Part shown: positions 24,506-34,092 of the stretch, piece after piece
Layout: each line of letters starts with the position of its first letter
How positions within the stretch are numbered: position 1 is the stretch's first letter
DNA from: Flavobacterium sufflavum
GTDB lineage: Bacteria > Bacteroidota > Bacteroidia > Flavobacteriales > Flavobacteriaceae
Assembly (NCBI RefSeq): GCF_004016525.1
Contig: NZ_SACJ01000001.1
Span: 310,001 to 374,000 of the forward strand
Length of the DNA: 64,000 nucleotides
Reading direction: 5' to 3'
Position numbers and translations under genes: made by a program
The notes under the pieces: generated by a model
What the model was told of the DNA's origin: nothing
Seen by the model: only the letters and a program-made list of their open reading frames with translations
Database searches by the model: none

Positions 24506-25705
24506 TTAGTTAGGATTACCATATACCTGGATTTCTCCAATTGCCATAGTTCCAATTCCTGCCCAATTTTTAAGTGACTTAATTCTCAAATAGCGAACTT
24601 TAGGAGCTGTTACGTCAAATTCCCAACTAAAACCAGCCAATGCTGTTTGATAATCTTCATTCGATTGTTGACCATAAGGAAGTCCGGATGGTTTAGTTGC
24701 ATTATAAGTTCCTAGTTTAACCCAAGTACCATCTAAACTTCCATCAGGATTAGGACTGGCCGAACCATAAATTTCAAACTCTTTTAAATCCCCTATATAG
24801 TAATACGATCTTCCTAAGTAATACTCCGGATAATCCCAAATAACTATTCGACTCATTTTTGCCAATATCCCTGTATCAATTGTAACAACATGTTGTCCTA
24901 TTACAGAACCATCTGTCAAGAAAACTTTTGGCCAGTTTTGCAATTCACCATCCCACATTCCCGCAGGAACAGCCGTAGCATGTGTTTTAGTATCCCCCGG
25001 TAATGGAAAATGTTTGTATCCTGATTTTGGGATTGACAACTCTAAAAGAGGTTTGATAGTTGTAAACAAAGTATCAGTAGTATTCAGCCATCTGTCTCTT
25101 ACGGTAATAGCATAATTATGTTCTGTCACACTATATCCTCTAAGTGTTTTAGAAACTAAATCAGTCGAGGTATAAATACTTTTAGTATCAACAACCCAGT
25201 CTCCCAGATTATTTTTTTCCATAACCAAAATAGAAACATCCTCACGATTTGGATTAGTAGCATCAACACGAATACCTCCAAAAGCTGCCTTAACATCAAG
25301 ACTTCTGAAAACATTCCAAATAGGAGATTCTAAAGGATGTATTTTTACCACTACCGGTGTTGACTCAGTAGCACTTCTATTAACACTATACAACTTAACA
25401 TCATACTCGCCTGCATTAGCAAAGCCCTCAATCTCTAAAGAGTTGTTGTAATAAGAAGACTTTACTTCCATTTTCTTGCCGCTTGCAAGAGTATATTCTG
25501 CCTTTATGTATAACAAATCCTGATTAGAAGGCAAAGTATAGGTAATTTTTGCCTTGCCAGGTAAATTCTGCACAGTCACATTCTCAACCTGAGCAGGAGG
25601 AGTTGAATTACTCTCCAACGGTTCCAGATTATTTTGATCACAACTAATAACTAATGAAGCCACTGTAATTGTGAAAATACTTCTCAATATTATTTTCCAT
25701 TTCAT
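24506..25705 (-). CDS. DUF4959/DUF5126/DUF5000-type surface lipoprotein (operon A)
   Basis: 399 residues, lipobox VISC with Cys22. The N-terminal Ig-like DUF4959 region (VENVTVQNLPGKAKITYTLP, about 40-125) is followed by a DUF5126-like domain (about 130-235) and a C-terminal galactose-binding-like (F5/8 type C, DUF5000) domain (about 240-399) ending YLRIKSLKNWAGIGTMAIGE. These are typical surface glycan-binding accessory proteins carried behind susCD. It sits 18 bp after susD and directly before the DUF4998 gene. Its paralogue is at 32858-34099. Confidence 0.83.
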   Translation of the reverse strand: MKWKIILRSIFTITVASLVISCDQNNLEPLESNSTPPAQVENVTVQNLPGKAKITYTLPSNQDLLYIKAEYTLASGKKMEVKSSYYNNSLEIEGFANAGEYDVKLYSVNRSATESTPVVVKIHPLESPIWNVFRSLDVKAAFGGIRVDATNPNREDVSILVMEKNNLGDWVVDTKSIYTSTDLVSKTLRGYSVTEHNYAITVRDRWLNTTDTLFTTIKPLLELSIPKSGYKHFPLPGDTKTHATAVPAGMWDGELQNWPKVFLTDGSVIGQHVVTIDTGILAKMSRIVIWDYPEYYLGRSYYYIGDLKEFEIYGSASPNPDGSLDGTWVKLGTYNATKPSGLPYGQQSNEDYQTALAGFSWEFDVTAPKVRYLRIKSLKNWAGIGTMAIGEIQVYGNPN

Positions 25706-25723
25706 AATTAAATCTTTTTAAAA

Positions 25724-27694
25724 TTACCAGCCTAAATTTTGAACTAAATTTGGATTTTGAATCATTGCACTCTCTGGTATTGGCCAGAAATAATCTCTTG
25801 GTGCTACAAATGTTTGTTGATATACAGTTCTAACCTGATAATAAGATAAGGCATCAACTCCTTTAACATTCCAACCCGTAATAGGTGCATTTAAAACCTC
25901 AGCGGCTTTCTTCCATCTACGTAAATCCCAAAAACGTTGTCCTTCGAAAGCTAATTCAATTAATCGTTCTTGTTGAATAATATCACGAAGACCTAATTGC
26001 GTAGTTGGTTTTGATGGATTATTAGAGAAATTTGCCCAAGATTGAACAACTCCGGCTAATCCTGCTCTTGTTCTGATACGATCTAGATACTGATAAACGG
26101 TTGCTGAAGGCCCTTCAGATTCATTCAAAGCTTCAGCATACATTAGGTACAAATCGGCCAAACGTATTTCTGGCCAAGGGTAGGCTTTATAAGACGAACC
26201 ACCTGTGGTATAAGTAATTTGATTCCAATCGACTAATTTTTTTACAAAATATCCCGTTTCATTAGTATGGAATGCATGAGTTGCCCCCGCAGGATCTCCA
26301 AATTTACCTTTCAATCCCCAAACTGTTCCATCATCGGTTTTAGAAGGGCTGTCATATTTATACCAAACTCCTCCGTCAAAACACAAATCAGCATAAAAAC
26401 GAGGCTCTCTGTCAAAATTGATTCTTGCTGTCTGGAATCCTTCTTTAATATTAAATCGCTCTGCATTAGTAGCCGTACGCAATTCTTTTTCATTAGTAAA
26501 ATCTAATGTTTTATCCTCATTAATAGGCACCCCATTTTTAGAATAAAACATTTTTGCTATTTTAAGTGGTGGCGATAAAATTTTTCTGGCATCATTATGA
26601 TTATGATTCACATCCAATGGAGCCATACACAATTGTTGCAACTCACTGGTTTGACTATTAGGATTACCCCAAATAATTTCAGAATTCCATCTTTCGCATA
26701 CTGCCTGACGAATACTCATTTGAGTCATAGTCCCCGCAGTAAGATTAAATGGAGACTGAGGAAAAACATACAAACTTTTTGCGTTTGCTTCTGCTGCTTG
26801 AATAGCCGCCAATGCAGCATCTGCCGCTAATTTCCACTTATTGGCATCATAAGTAGCATTAAACAATTTAGTTCCGTCTTTATTAACCAAAGATGCAAAA
26901 TCAGAATTCCCGTTAAACAAAGGACTCGCTGCCATCAATAAGACTTTAGCCTTTATACTTAAAGCAATCGTTTTTGTAATTCTACCTGCTTCGGTTGTGG
27001 AGATAATTTCATTATCGTTTGGCAATTTTTCCGTAGCTGCATCTAATAAATCAGTAATAAAGGTCACACATTCATCTACTGGTCGTCTTCTTACATTGAT
27101 TGCATCTTCAGGGGCATCAATAGCAATATTTTCAGCAGCCAATGGAATTGGACCATACATTCTTAATAAATAAAAATGGTAATAAGCCTTCAAAAACTCA
27201 ACTTCTCCTATCCAGCGTTGTCTCTCGGCAAAAGTAATATCGGGTACTTTAGTAACATCATTAAGATTTTCTAAAAAGATATTGCAATGACGTATTCCTA
27301 TAAATAATTTATATCGATCACCAGGTCCTCCACCAGTATAATTCCCATCCCATGAATTTACAAATGGATTTGAAATTCTCTGACTTCCTCTTGCAATTTC
27401 AAAGGCATCACTATAAATCGAAGTTTGATACGGAATCCACATTTCATCTCCGGCTAGAAAACCTGTATTGTGGTATACACTTCCATCTTTTGGAAGATAA
27501 GAATAACAGGTAAATAAATATTTTTCGGCTTCGCTTCTCAATTTAAATGCGTTTTCAATAGTAGCGACATTATCAGGTACAACGTCCAAGAAATCACTAG
27601 AACAGGACTCCATCACTAACAACGCCATAAAAGAAGTGGCTATAGGCAAAATAGATTTTCTTAATCTATTTGTTATTTTATTATTATATTTCAT
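25724..27694 (-). CDS. SusD/RagB-family outer-membrane glycan-binding lipoprotein (operon A)
   Basis: 656 residues, lipobox MESC with Cys31, followed by SDFLDVVPDN, a standard SusD start. TPR-like helices of the N-terminal half and the C-terminal RagB/SusD region ending LAFEGQRFWDLRRWK and PRDYFWPIPESA identify the family. It forms the lid of the SusC pore at 27737-31000 and binds oligosaccharide at the cell surface. It is 42 bp after susC. Its paralogue at 34093-36063 has exactly the same length. Confidence 0.95.
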   Translation of the reverse strand: MKYNNKITNRLRKSILPIATSFMALLVMESCSSDFLDVVPDNVATIENAFKLRSEAEKYLFTCYSYLPKDGSVYHNTGFLAGDEMWIPYQTSIYSDAFEIARGSQRISNPFVNSWDGNYTGGGPGDRYKLFIGIRHCNIFLENLNDVTKVPDITFAERQRWIGEVEFLKAYYHFYLLRMYGPIPLAAENIAIDAPEDAINVRRRPVDECVTFITDLLDAATEKLPNDNEIISTTEAGRITKTIALSIKAKVLLMAASPLFNGNSDFASLVNKDGTKLFNATYDANKWKLAADAALAAIQAAEANAKSLYVFPQSPFNLTAGTMTQMSIRQAVCERWNSEIIWGNPNSQTSELQQLCMAPLDVNHNHNDARKILSPPLKIAKMFYSKNGVPINEDKTLDFTNEKELRTATNAERFNIKEGFQTARINFDREPRFYADLCFDGGVWYKYDSPSKTDDGTVWGLKGKFGDPAGATHAFHTNETGYFVKKLVDWNQITYTTGGSSYKAYPWPEIRLADLYLMYAEALNESEGPSATVYQYLDRIRTRAGLAGVVQSWANFSNNPSKPTTQLGLRDIIQQERLIELAFEGQRFWDLRRWKKAAEVLNAPITGWNVKGVDALSYYQVRTVYQQTFVAPRDYFWPIPESAMIQNPNLVQNLGW

Positions 27695-27736
27695 AATTAT
27701 TCGTTTTTATTAATGCTTTTACTTTATAACAACAGC

Positions 27737-30700
27737 TTATAAATCAAGCAATATTCCAAAATTGTATGTTGATTGAACAGGATATCCTAAACCATTTCCA
27801 CCCATTTCAGGATCCCATAATTTAAACTGACTAAACACAACAGGATTCGTTGTATTAGCATACAATCTTAAACCAGAAATATGGTATTTCTCAGTAAAAC
27901 TTTTAGGCACATTATAACCTAACTCCACACTTTTAAGACGTAAAAAAGCACCATTTCTCATCCACCAAGTTGATGTTTGATTATTATTTTCAATAAAATT
28001 GTTACTTAATCTTGGCCAAAAAGCATATACATTTCTATTATCCTCTGACCAGTGATCATTAGCTACTACTTCTAACAATCCGTTTTGAGCTCCTCCATTG
28101 GTAACAAAAGGAGAAATGTTTTTTGAATTAATAAAGAATGATGAACGGGCAGAACCTTGAAAAAATAAACTAAAATCAAAATCTTTATAACCTAATGTAC
28201 CTCCAAAACCATAGATAATCTCAGGAGCAGTAGGATAACCAACAGGCACTTGATCTAAAGTTGTAATTACTCCGTCACCATTTACATCTCTGTATTTGAT
28301 ATCTCCACCTCCATAAGTACCGAATTGTTTTGGTGAATTCGCAGCTTCCTGATCATCAACAAATAATCGTTCTGCAATGTAACCGTAAGTTTGAGCGATG
28401 GAATTCCCCTTTTTATACAAATAATCTAATTCTGGCGGGTAATAATTCTCATCGTACTTCAATATTTTACTTGTAGAATAGGTGAAGTTCCCTCTTAAAT
28501 TTGTCCACCAATTGTCTCCAAATTTCTTATTATAGGTAATTGACATATCCATCCCCTTACTTTCTGCTGCACCAAAATTAGTTGAAGGAGTTACCGAAAG
28601 TCCTAAAGTAGAACCTATGTTTGAACGCGTTTGAAGAATATTACTTCTGTTTTGTTTAAAAGCATCTACAACAATATTAATTGAATTGAATAATTTTAAA
28701 TCCATCCCAATATTAACTTGTCTTGAACGCTCCCAACTAATTTTACTATTTGCATATCTTGAAATAGAAACACCCGGACGATAATAACCACTCAATTCTC
28801 CAAAACTATTGCCATAATTCAAGTCGTTCAAACTCACATTAGACAAGTAAAAGAAACGATCCGAAGAATTCCCTATTTGATCATTACCAACCCATCCGAA
28901 ACTGGCTCTAAGTTTAAGATTACTTACTACATTGAGTAAAGGTTCGAAGAACTTTTCATTTGAAATGATATAACCAGCAGCAAAAGAAGGGAAAAATCCA
29001 AATCGATTGTCTTTAGCAAACCGTTCAGAACCATTGTATCCAAAATTAACTTCAGCTAAATATCTATTGTCGTAAGCGTAAGTAAAACGTCCTGAAAGAC
29101 CAAAATTTCTACTAGGTAATGAAGCCTGAAGATTTCCGGCATTACCCGATTCATTAGATTGCACAATATTAATCAGCATCCCTGAAATATCATGTTTCTC
29201 AGCAAAAGTTCTGTTGTAATTAAGTGCTGACTCTAAATATATAGTTGAAGTAATATTTTTAGCACCTTCGCTATAATTTAAATATTCAGTTCCTGTAGTG
29301 CCTATAGAACCTTCCATTCCACTATTTAGTAAATTCAAGCTGATTTCCTGAGTTTCTGGATTCAATGTAGCGCTGTAGAAAAACGGATTGTATTGTCTTG
29401 AAACTCTATAATAAGAATATCTTCTTATATATCCCATTGCTCTTGCTCTCAAGCCAGGAGTAAGCATTTTAAGATCTTGTTTCAATTCAATTTGGGTCTG
29501 AACCGTTGAAGCTTTATATACCTCATATCCTTTAACCATTTCGGCATAAGGATTCGTTAACAAAGTAGTACTTCCATTCCCTGTTACAGCACCTCCAAAT
29601 AATGGATGCTCAATATAAGGAAGTAATTCTCTAGGATAGGTAGCAGGAAAAGCCACCGGATTAGACCAAACAGCCTTATTAAAAATATTTCCTCCTCCGG
29701 AAACCCAATTCCCATTAGCATCATTTCCTCCTAATGGCCCTGTATAATCGTCAAACTGCCCATATAACCTAACGATTCCTTCGGTTGTAGGAGTCAATTT
29801 CATATTAACATTAGATCTGAAAGAATAATTTCTTAATTTAATATTAGAATTAAAATTATTCAAATTATCTACTTTCAATACTCCATTGTCAATATTATAA
29901 GTACTGGCAACATAATATTGTGCTTTATCACCACCACCACTAACACTTAAATTGTATCCTTGATTAAAAGTATAATCTTTTATTAATTGATCAATCCAGT
30001 TATTATTTGGGTACAAATACGGATTTGATCCAGGTTGCCCCGTTCTATCGATTTTTGTTTGCGAATAAGGCAAAACACCTATTGGATTTCTAGTCAAAAC
30101 AGCTTCATTAGCTAGTTCCATATAAGTAATATTATCGGCAAACTTAAAATTCTTAGTATTACTGGAAATTTTATTCTCTTGTCTAAACTTTACTTTAAGC
30201 TTACCATCCTTACCTGATTTAGTAGTAATTAAAACTACTCCATTAGCACCACGGGCACCATAAATAGACGCTGCCGAAGCATCTTTCAACACCGAAAAAG
30301 CCTCGATATCATCAGGTTGCAATCGCGCCATATCCGTTGTTGTAGATTCAATACCATCAATCAAGATTAAAGGATTTACTTTTCCTGATCCAAAAGAACC
30401 TAATCCACGAATAAAGAAATCAGAATTATCAGAACCTGGTTCTCCAGTTCTTTGGTAAGCAATCATACCTGATACTCTTCCCGCCATCATGGTTGTCAAG
30501 TTACTTGAAGGTCCTTTGATTTCTCCAACAGGAATTGTCGTAATAGCACTTACAACACTTTCTTTCTTTTGTGTTCCATATCCTACTACCACTACCTCAT
30601 TTAGACCTTCTGAAGTTGGTTTTAAAGAAACCTTAAAATCAGTACGATTTCCTATTGTTAATTCTTGGGCTTGATACCCTATTGAACTTATAACTAAAAC

Positions 30701-31000
30701 CTTTGAATTAGCATCTAACTTCAAAGTAAATTTCCCGTCAAAATCGGTTATGGTTCCTATTTTAGAACCTTTTATAGCAACCGTTGCACCGGGAAGCGGC
30801 ATTCCATTTTCATCATTAATTTGTCCGCTAATACTTTTTTGCTGTTGTACTTTTTGAAGTCCTGTTTCACTTGCATAATTAATCGTGTACGCCTGTACCT
30901 GAGACAAGGAAGCCAATACACAAAATATTGTCAGTTTCTTTCTCAAATCAAATCCAGATGCACAATCAGGAGCTTTTCCCGTCCTAATAAATTTTGTCAT
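27737..31000 (-). CDS. SusC/RagA TonB-dependent outer-membrane transporter (operon A)
   Basis: 1087 residues. An unusually long basic N-region precedes the signal core, with cleavage likely after SLSQVQA (residue 37). Residues 55-128 form the carboxypeptidase-regulatory-like domain (SGQINDENGMPLPGATV), the TonB box is NEVVVVGYG at about 134-142, the plug runs from about 145 to 255 (YGARGANGVVLITTK), and the rest is a 22-strand barrel ending in NFGILLDL. It imports oligosaccharides with SusD. The first ~100 residues are much closer to the transporter at 42115-45441 than to the otherwise paralogous one at 36077-39379. Promoter with class 2 operator at 31144-31217; leader about 140 nt. Confidence 0.95.
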   Translation of the reverse strand: MTKFIRTGKAPDCASGFDLRKKLTIFCVLASLSQVQAYTINYASETGLQKVQQQKSISGQINDENGMPLPGATVAIKGSKIGTITDFDGKFTLKLDANSKVLVISSIGYQAQELTIGNRTDFKVSLKPTSEGLNEVVVVGYGTQKKESVVSAITTIPVGEIKGPSSNLTTMMAGRVSGMIAYQRTGEPGSDNSDFFIRGLGSFGSGKVNPLILIDGIESTTTDMARLQPDDIEAFSVLKDASAASIYGARGANGVVLITTKSGKDGKLKVKFRQENKISSNTKNFKFADNITYMELANEAVLTRNPIGVLPYSQTKIDRTGQPGSNPYLYPNNNWIDQLIKDYTFNQGYNLSVSGGGDKAQYYVASTYNIDNGVLKVDNLNNFNSNIKLRNYSFRSNVNMKLTPTTEGIVRLYGQFDDYTGPLGGNDANGNWVSGGGNIFNKAVWSNPVAFPATYPRELLPYIEHPLFGGAVTGNGSTTLLTNPYAEMVKGYEVYKASTVQTQIELKQDLKMLTPGLRARAMGYIRRYSYYRVSRQYNPFFYSATLNPETQEISLNLLNSGMEGSIGTTGTEYLNYSEGAKNITSTIYLESALNYNRTFAEKHDISGMLINIVQSNESGNAGNLQASLPSRNFGLSGRFTYAYDNRYLAEVNFGYNGSERFAKDNRFGFFPSFAAGYIISNEKFFEPLLNVVSNLKLRASFGWVGNDQIGNSSDRFFYLSNVSLNDLNYGNSFGELSGYYRPGVSISRYANSKISWERSRQVNIGMDLKLFNSINIVVDAFKQNRSNILQTRSNIGSTLGLSVTPSTNFGAAESKGMDMSITYNKKFGDNWWTNLRGNFTYSTSKILKYDENYYPPELDYLYKKGNSIAQTYGYIAERLFVDDQEAANSPKQFGTYGGGDIKYRDVNGDGVITTLDQVPVGYPTAPEIIYGFGGTLGYKDFDFSLFFQGSARSSFFINSKNISPFVTNGGAQNGLLEVVANDHWSEDNRNVYAFWPRLSNNFIENNNQTSTWWMRNGAFLRLKSVELGYNVPKSFTEKYHISGLRLYANTTNPVVFSQFKLWDPEMGGNGLGYPVQSTYNFGILLDL

Positions 31001-31143
31001 GTTTGTTTGTAATTTTTTGGTTAATTAATAGTTTGTTAGTGTGTGAATTTTTATAACATCAGATATAATAAAATCATAACAAGGCTATTTTAAAATCTTC
31101 GCTAAGCTTAACTTATCGAAATATTAACATATAATTCACATTA

Positions 31144-31217
31144 CAAATCTAGCAGAACACTAATTGTCGAGGGGGGGGATTTATGATAATAAAAAAGGGT
31201 GAAATTAGTATTACACA
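31144..31217 (-). promoter_or_regulatory. Promoter and class 2 operator of susCD operon A
   Basis: Minus strand: TGTGTAATACTAATTTCACC (starting at 31217), then CTTTTTTATTATCATAAAT, then an 8-C block (G8 on the plus strand, 31171-31178), an 18 nt gap and the -7 box TAGATTTG (31151-31144). The downstream TAATGTGAATTATATGTTA is shared with operon C. The rest of 31001-31590 holds terminators of operon B and no gene. Confidence 0.65.
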
Positions 31218-31446
31218 ACAAAAACACCTTATTTTTTAACACATTGTAAAAAATTAACTATAAAACTACACAATACACAATAAGCAAAAACCAAATAGAA
31301 ACACTATTCAAACTGACAACTCTACTCTTTAACAAAAATTTAAAAATCAATTGAAATTCTCGTCTTGTTTTCTAATAACAACTCAGAGCAATCATTCCCT
31401 GATTATTATTTTCAAGATTTAAATGGACTTTTAATAAAATAAAAGA

Positions 31447-31478
31447 AGGCTGTCCGAAAATTAATTTCTGGACAGCCT
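31447..31478. terminator. Second hairpin between operons B and A
   Basis: AGGCTGTCC (31447-31455) and GGACAGCCT (31470-31478) form a 9 bp stem with further imperfect pairing inside; A/T runs flank it on both sides. It backs up the terminator at 31546-31573. Confidence 0.65.
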
Positions 31479-31545
31479 CTTAAACTTAACTTAACTATAA
31501 AAAAATCTAAGAACTATACAAATTCATCATTCTTTTAAATTTTAA

Positions 31546-31573
31546 AAATGGCATGTAAAAAAACATGCCATTT
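31546..31573 (-). terminator. Terminator of susCD operon B
   Basis: AAATGGCATGT (31546-31556) / ACATGCCATTT (31563-31573), a perfect 11 bp stem with an AT-only loop, followed on the minus strand by TTAAAATTT. Confidence 0.8.
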
Positions 31574-31590
31574 CTATTATTGGTAATAAA

Positions 31591-32841
31591 TTAGTTATTC
31601 TTTTTAAATAAACTGAAAGATAAGAAATGACCATATCTTTCATTTCCTTGTGTTGTAGAAATACCCAAAGTAATTTGCGTCGATTGGGTAATAGTAAATG
31701 TAATAATTGCACTTTCAGAATTCATGGTATTCACTATTCTTTTAAATCCTAAGGTTGCAGGATCTGTTTCAAGAACTCCACCGCTTGAGTCCGGTAATAT
31801 GCTACCCTTTGCGACGGCTAAATAAACATAATCCGACAAAGTATAGCCACTATTAAGACCACTACCAGATGCCAATAAAGGAGCATTAAAAATATAAGTC
31901 CCGGCTTCTAATGTTATTGTTTGATATATCTTACCATTGGTAATCACCGGAGCCCCCCAACCTGATTCCAAATTGATTGTTCCCGGAGGATTACCACAAC
32001 AGCCACCGTCCCAGCCACCATAGCCACCGTGATTTTTACAGGCAGCATTAGTAGTCCAATCGGCTAATGTCCCCCATCTGCCTCCATCTGTTGATGATGT
32101 TAAAAAAGGACGCTTATTATTCTTAATCATATAAGTAAGATCAATAACCTGAGGTTCTTTAGAAACAAAATCCGTGTAAAAAATATCTATTGCAGTTTTA
32201 ACCGGTAAAAATAATGAACGTTGTTTAAACTTACTTCCTATTTTATAATTAGATACCACAAGCTGATTTTGAGTAACAGGTACCGTTACAGCATGTTGCA
32301 CATTTGAATTATCTGTATAAACCACCTCAGTTGCATAAGCTCCCGTAGTTAAATCCATCGTTGCAAAATCAATTGTAAGAGAGAAATCACTGGATAATTT
32401 ACTGGAAACAATCTTCCTGTCAGTTAAACTTGCCTGATAACGAGTTCCATAAGTCTGAGCTGTAATATACTGAGAAATGGAACTATTCCCTTTAGCATCA
32501 AAAGTTTTCACTTCAAAATTATAGATGTTTTCCGGTAGATTTTCAATAATAGAAGAAACCTCATCAATTCCTGAAGTTCTATTAATGGGTATTACAACAG
32601 AATCTTTTTTAGTATTCCAATAGACTCTCAATTGAGAAACCTTAGGATCTGAAATAATTAGCCCCTTAATTTTCAATCTATCCCTACCCGGAAAAAACTT
32701 TAAAGAATCAATTTTACCGGTATAAGAAATCGCTCCTCCGTCAACAAATTTTAAATAATCATCGCTACTTGTACAAGAATGTATTACAAGAATTAATGCC
32801 ACAGCAAAAGCCGTCACTAAAATATTCCTTAAATTTTTCAT
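31591..32841 (-). CDS. DUF4998/DUF5013-type surface lipoprotein (operon B)
   Basis: 416 residues, lipobox IHSC with Cys23. It aligns along its whole length with the operon A protein at 23253: GGAISYTGKIDSLKFFPGRD, VYWNTKKDSVVIPINRTSGI, then ASLTDRKIVSSKLSSDFSLT and the C-terminal WGAPVITNGKIYQTITLEAG. The C-terminal domain carries an insert rich in Gly and Cys (GGYGGWDGGCCGNPPG) that the operon A copy lacks, probably a loop near the ligand face. Likely a surface glycan-binding protein. It is last in operon B, 16 bp after its neighbour. Confidence 0.82.
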   Translation of the reverse strand: MKNLRNILVTAFAVALILVIHSCTSSDDYLKFVDGGAISYTGKIDSLKFFPGRDRLKIKGLIISDPKVSQLRVYWNTKKDSVVIPINRTSGIDEVSSIIENLPENIYNFEVKTFDAKGNSSISQYITAQTYGTRYQASLTDRKIVSSKLSSDFSLTIDFATMDLTTGAYATEVVYTDNSNVQHAVTVPVTQNQLVVSNYKIGSKFKQRSLFLPVKTAIDIFYTDFVSKEPQVIDLTYMIKNNKRPFLTSSTDGGRWGTLADWTTNAACKNHGGYGGWDGGCCGNPPGTINLESGWGAPVITNGKIYQTITLEAGTYIFNAPLLASGSGLNSGYTLSDYVYLAVAKGSILPDSSGGVLETDPATLGFKRIVNTMNSESAIITFTITQSTQITLGISTTQGNERYGHFLSFSLFKKNN

Positions 32842-32857
32842 TGTTTTCTATTTAATA

Positions 32858-34081
32858 TTAAAAATTAGGATTACCGTACACATGTACTTCTGAAACAGCC
32901 ATAAACTTACCTCCAATCCAGTTTTCTAAACACTCAATTCTAAGATAGCGAACTGCCGGTTTATCTAAGGCGATTTCATAATCGGCTCCATCTCTGGCCG
33001 CTAAAAGATCATCATTATTTTCCTGTCCGTAAGGCAACCCTGACGGTTTCTTAATTTCGTATTCGCCTAATAAAGTCCAATTACTATTGAGCGTTCCATC
33101 ATTTAAGGTATTACTTCCCCATATTCTAAACTTTTTCATAGCACCTAAATAGTAGTACATCCTTTGTCCCCCTATAGGTTCTGAAAATTGCCAAAGTCTT
33201 AAACGACTTAACTTTGTTTTTGCACCAATATCAAAAGTTACCAAATGATTCCCTACATCAATGGTTCTGTCTGTAAAATAAGAACCCCAATATTCTAAAA
33301 ACTGGCCATCAAATAAATTAGAAACAGGATAAGCATTATTTATCGTTTTTGCATCATTAGCAAGATGAACTCCAACATAAGCCGATTTAGGCATTAATTG
33401 CTCAAATAATGGTTTTATTGTAGTAACAAGAGTATCTGTATAATTCAACCATTTATCTCTAACCACAATTGCAAATTCCTGATCTACTGACTGAAAACCT
33501 CTTAAACTTCGTTTAATTTCATCTACCGAAGTATAAATACTATTTCTAAGTGGCACCCAATCTCCTTGAATATTCTTTTGCATCACTAAAATACCAATTT
33601 CTTCTTTGGTAGGATTATTAGCTGAGATGCGAATACCTCCAAAATCAGGCAGAACAGCCAATGATTTAAAAATATCAAAAATTGGTGCCGGAGCAGGACT
33701 TACAGATACTACAACCGGTTTTGATTCCGTCTCACTATTGTTAACCGCATAAATCTTAACCTCAGTAGTCGATCCACCGGCAAAACCTTCTAAAAGTAAA
33801 GAATTAGAATAATAAGAAGCTTTGGCCTCCATAGGCGTTCCATTTTCTAGAGTATATCGGGCAACTACATATAACAAATCATCATCTGTTGGTAAAGTAT
33901 AAGTCAGTTTCGCTTTTCCTGGTAAATTCTGAATGGTAATATTTGTTACCACTGCTGGCTGATTAGAATTGTGCTCTAAAGGTTCAGGGCCTTGATCCTC
34001 GCTACAAGCTGCAAAAACAAAGGTCAAACACAACAATAATATGTTTATAGGGGATTTTATAATTCGTTTCATAATCTTCAT
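32858..34081 (-). CDS. DUF4959/DUF5126/DUF5000-type surface lipoprotein (operon B)
   Basis: Start is uncertain: an ATG at 34099 would overlap the susD stop by 7 bp, while ATGs at 34081 (MKIMKRIIKS) and 34072 begin closer to the signal peptide; I use 34081. The lipobox is VFAAC. Domain order matches the operon A copy: DUF4959 (VTNITIQNLPGKAKLTYTLP), DUF5126-like, then the C-terminal galactose-binding-like domain ending YLRIECLENWIGGKFMAVSE. The paralogues share motifs throughout, showing that the four-gene unit duplicated as a block. Confidence 0.82.
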   Translation of the reverse strand: MKIMKRIIKSPINILLLCLTFVFAACSEDQGPEPLEHNSNQPAVVTNITIQNLPGKAKLTYTLPTDDDLLYVVARYTLENGTPMEAKASYYSNSLLLEGFAGGSTTEVKIYAVNNSETESKPVVVSVSPAPAPIFDIFKSLAVLPDFGGIRISANNPTKEEIGILVMQKNIQGDWVPLRNSIYTSVDEIKRSLRGFQSVDQEFAIVVRDKWLNYTDTLVTTIKPLFEQLMPKSAYVGVHLANDAKTINNAYPVSNLFDGQFLEYWGSYFTDRTIDVGNHLVTFDIGAKTKLSRLRLWQFSEPIGGQRMYYYLGAMKKFRIWGSNTLNDGTLNSNWTLLGEYEIKKPSGLPYGQENNDDLLAARDGADYEIALDKPAVRYLRIECLENWIGGKFMAVSEVHVYGNPNF

Positions 34082-34092
34082 TTTTATGATTA

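Noticed and set aside
31001..31590. Insertion sequence remnant between operons A and B
   Set aside because: No transposase fragment or terminal inverted repeats; the hairpins fit terminators of operon B.
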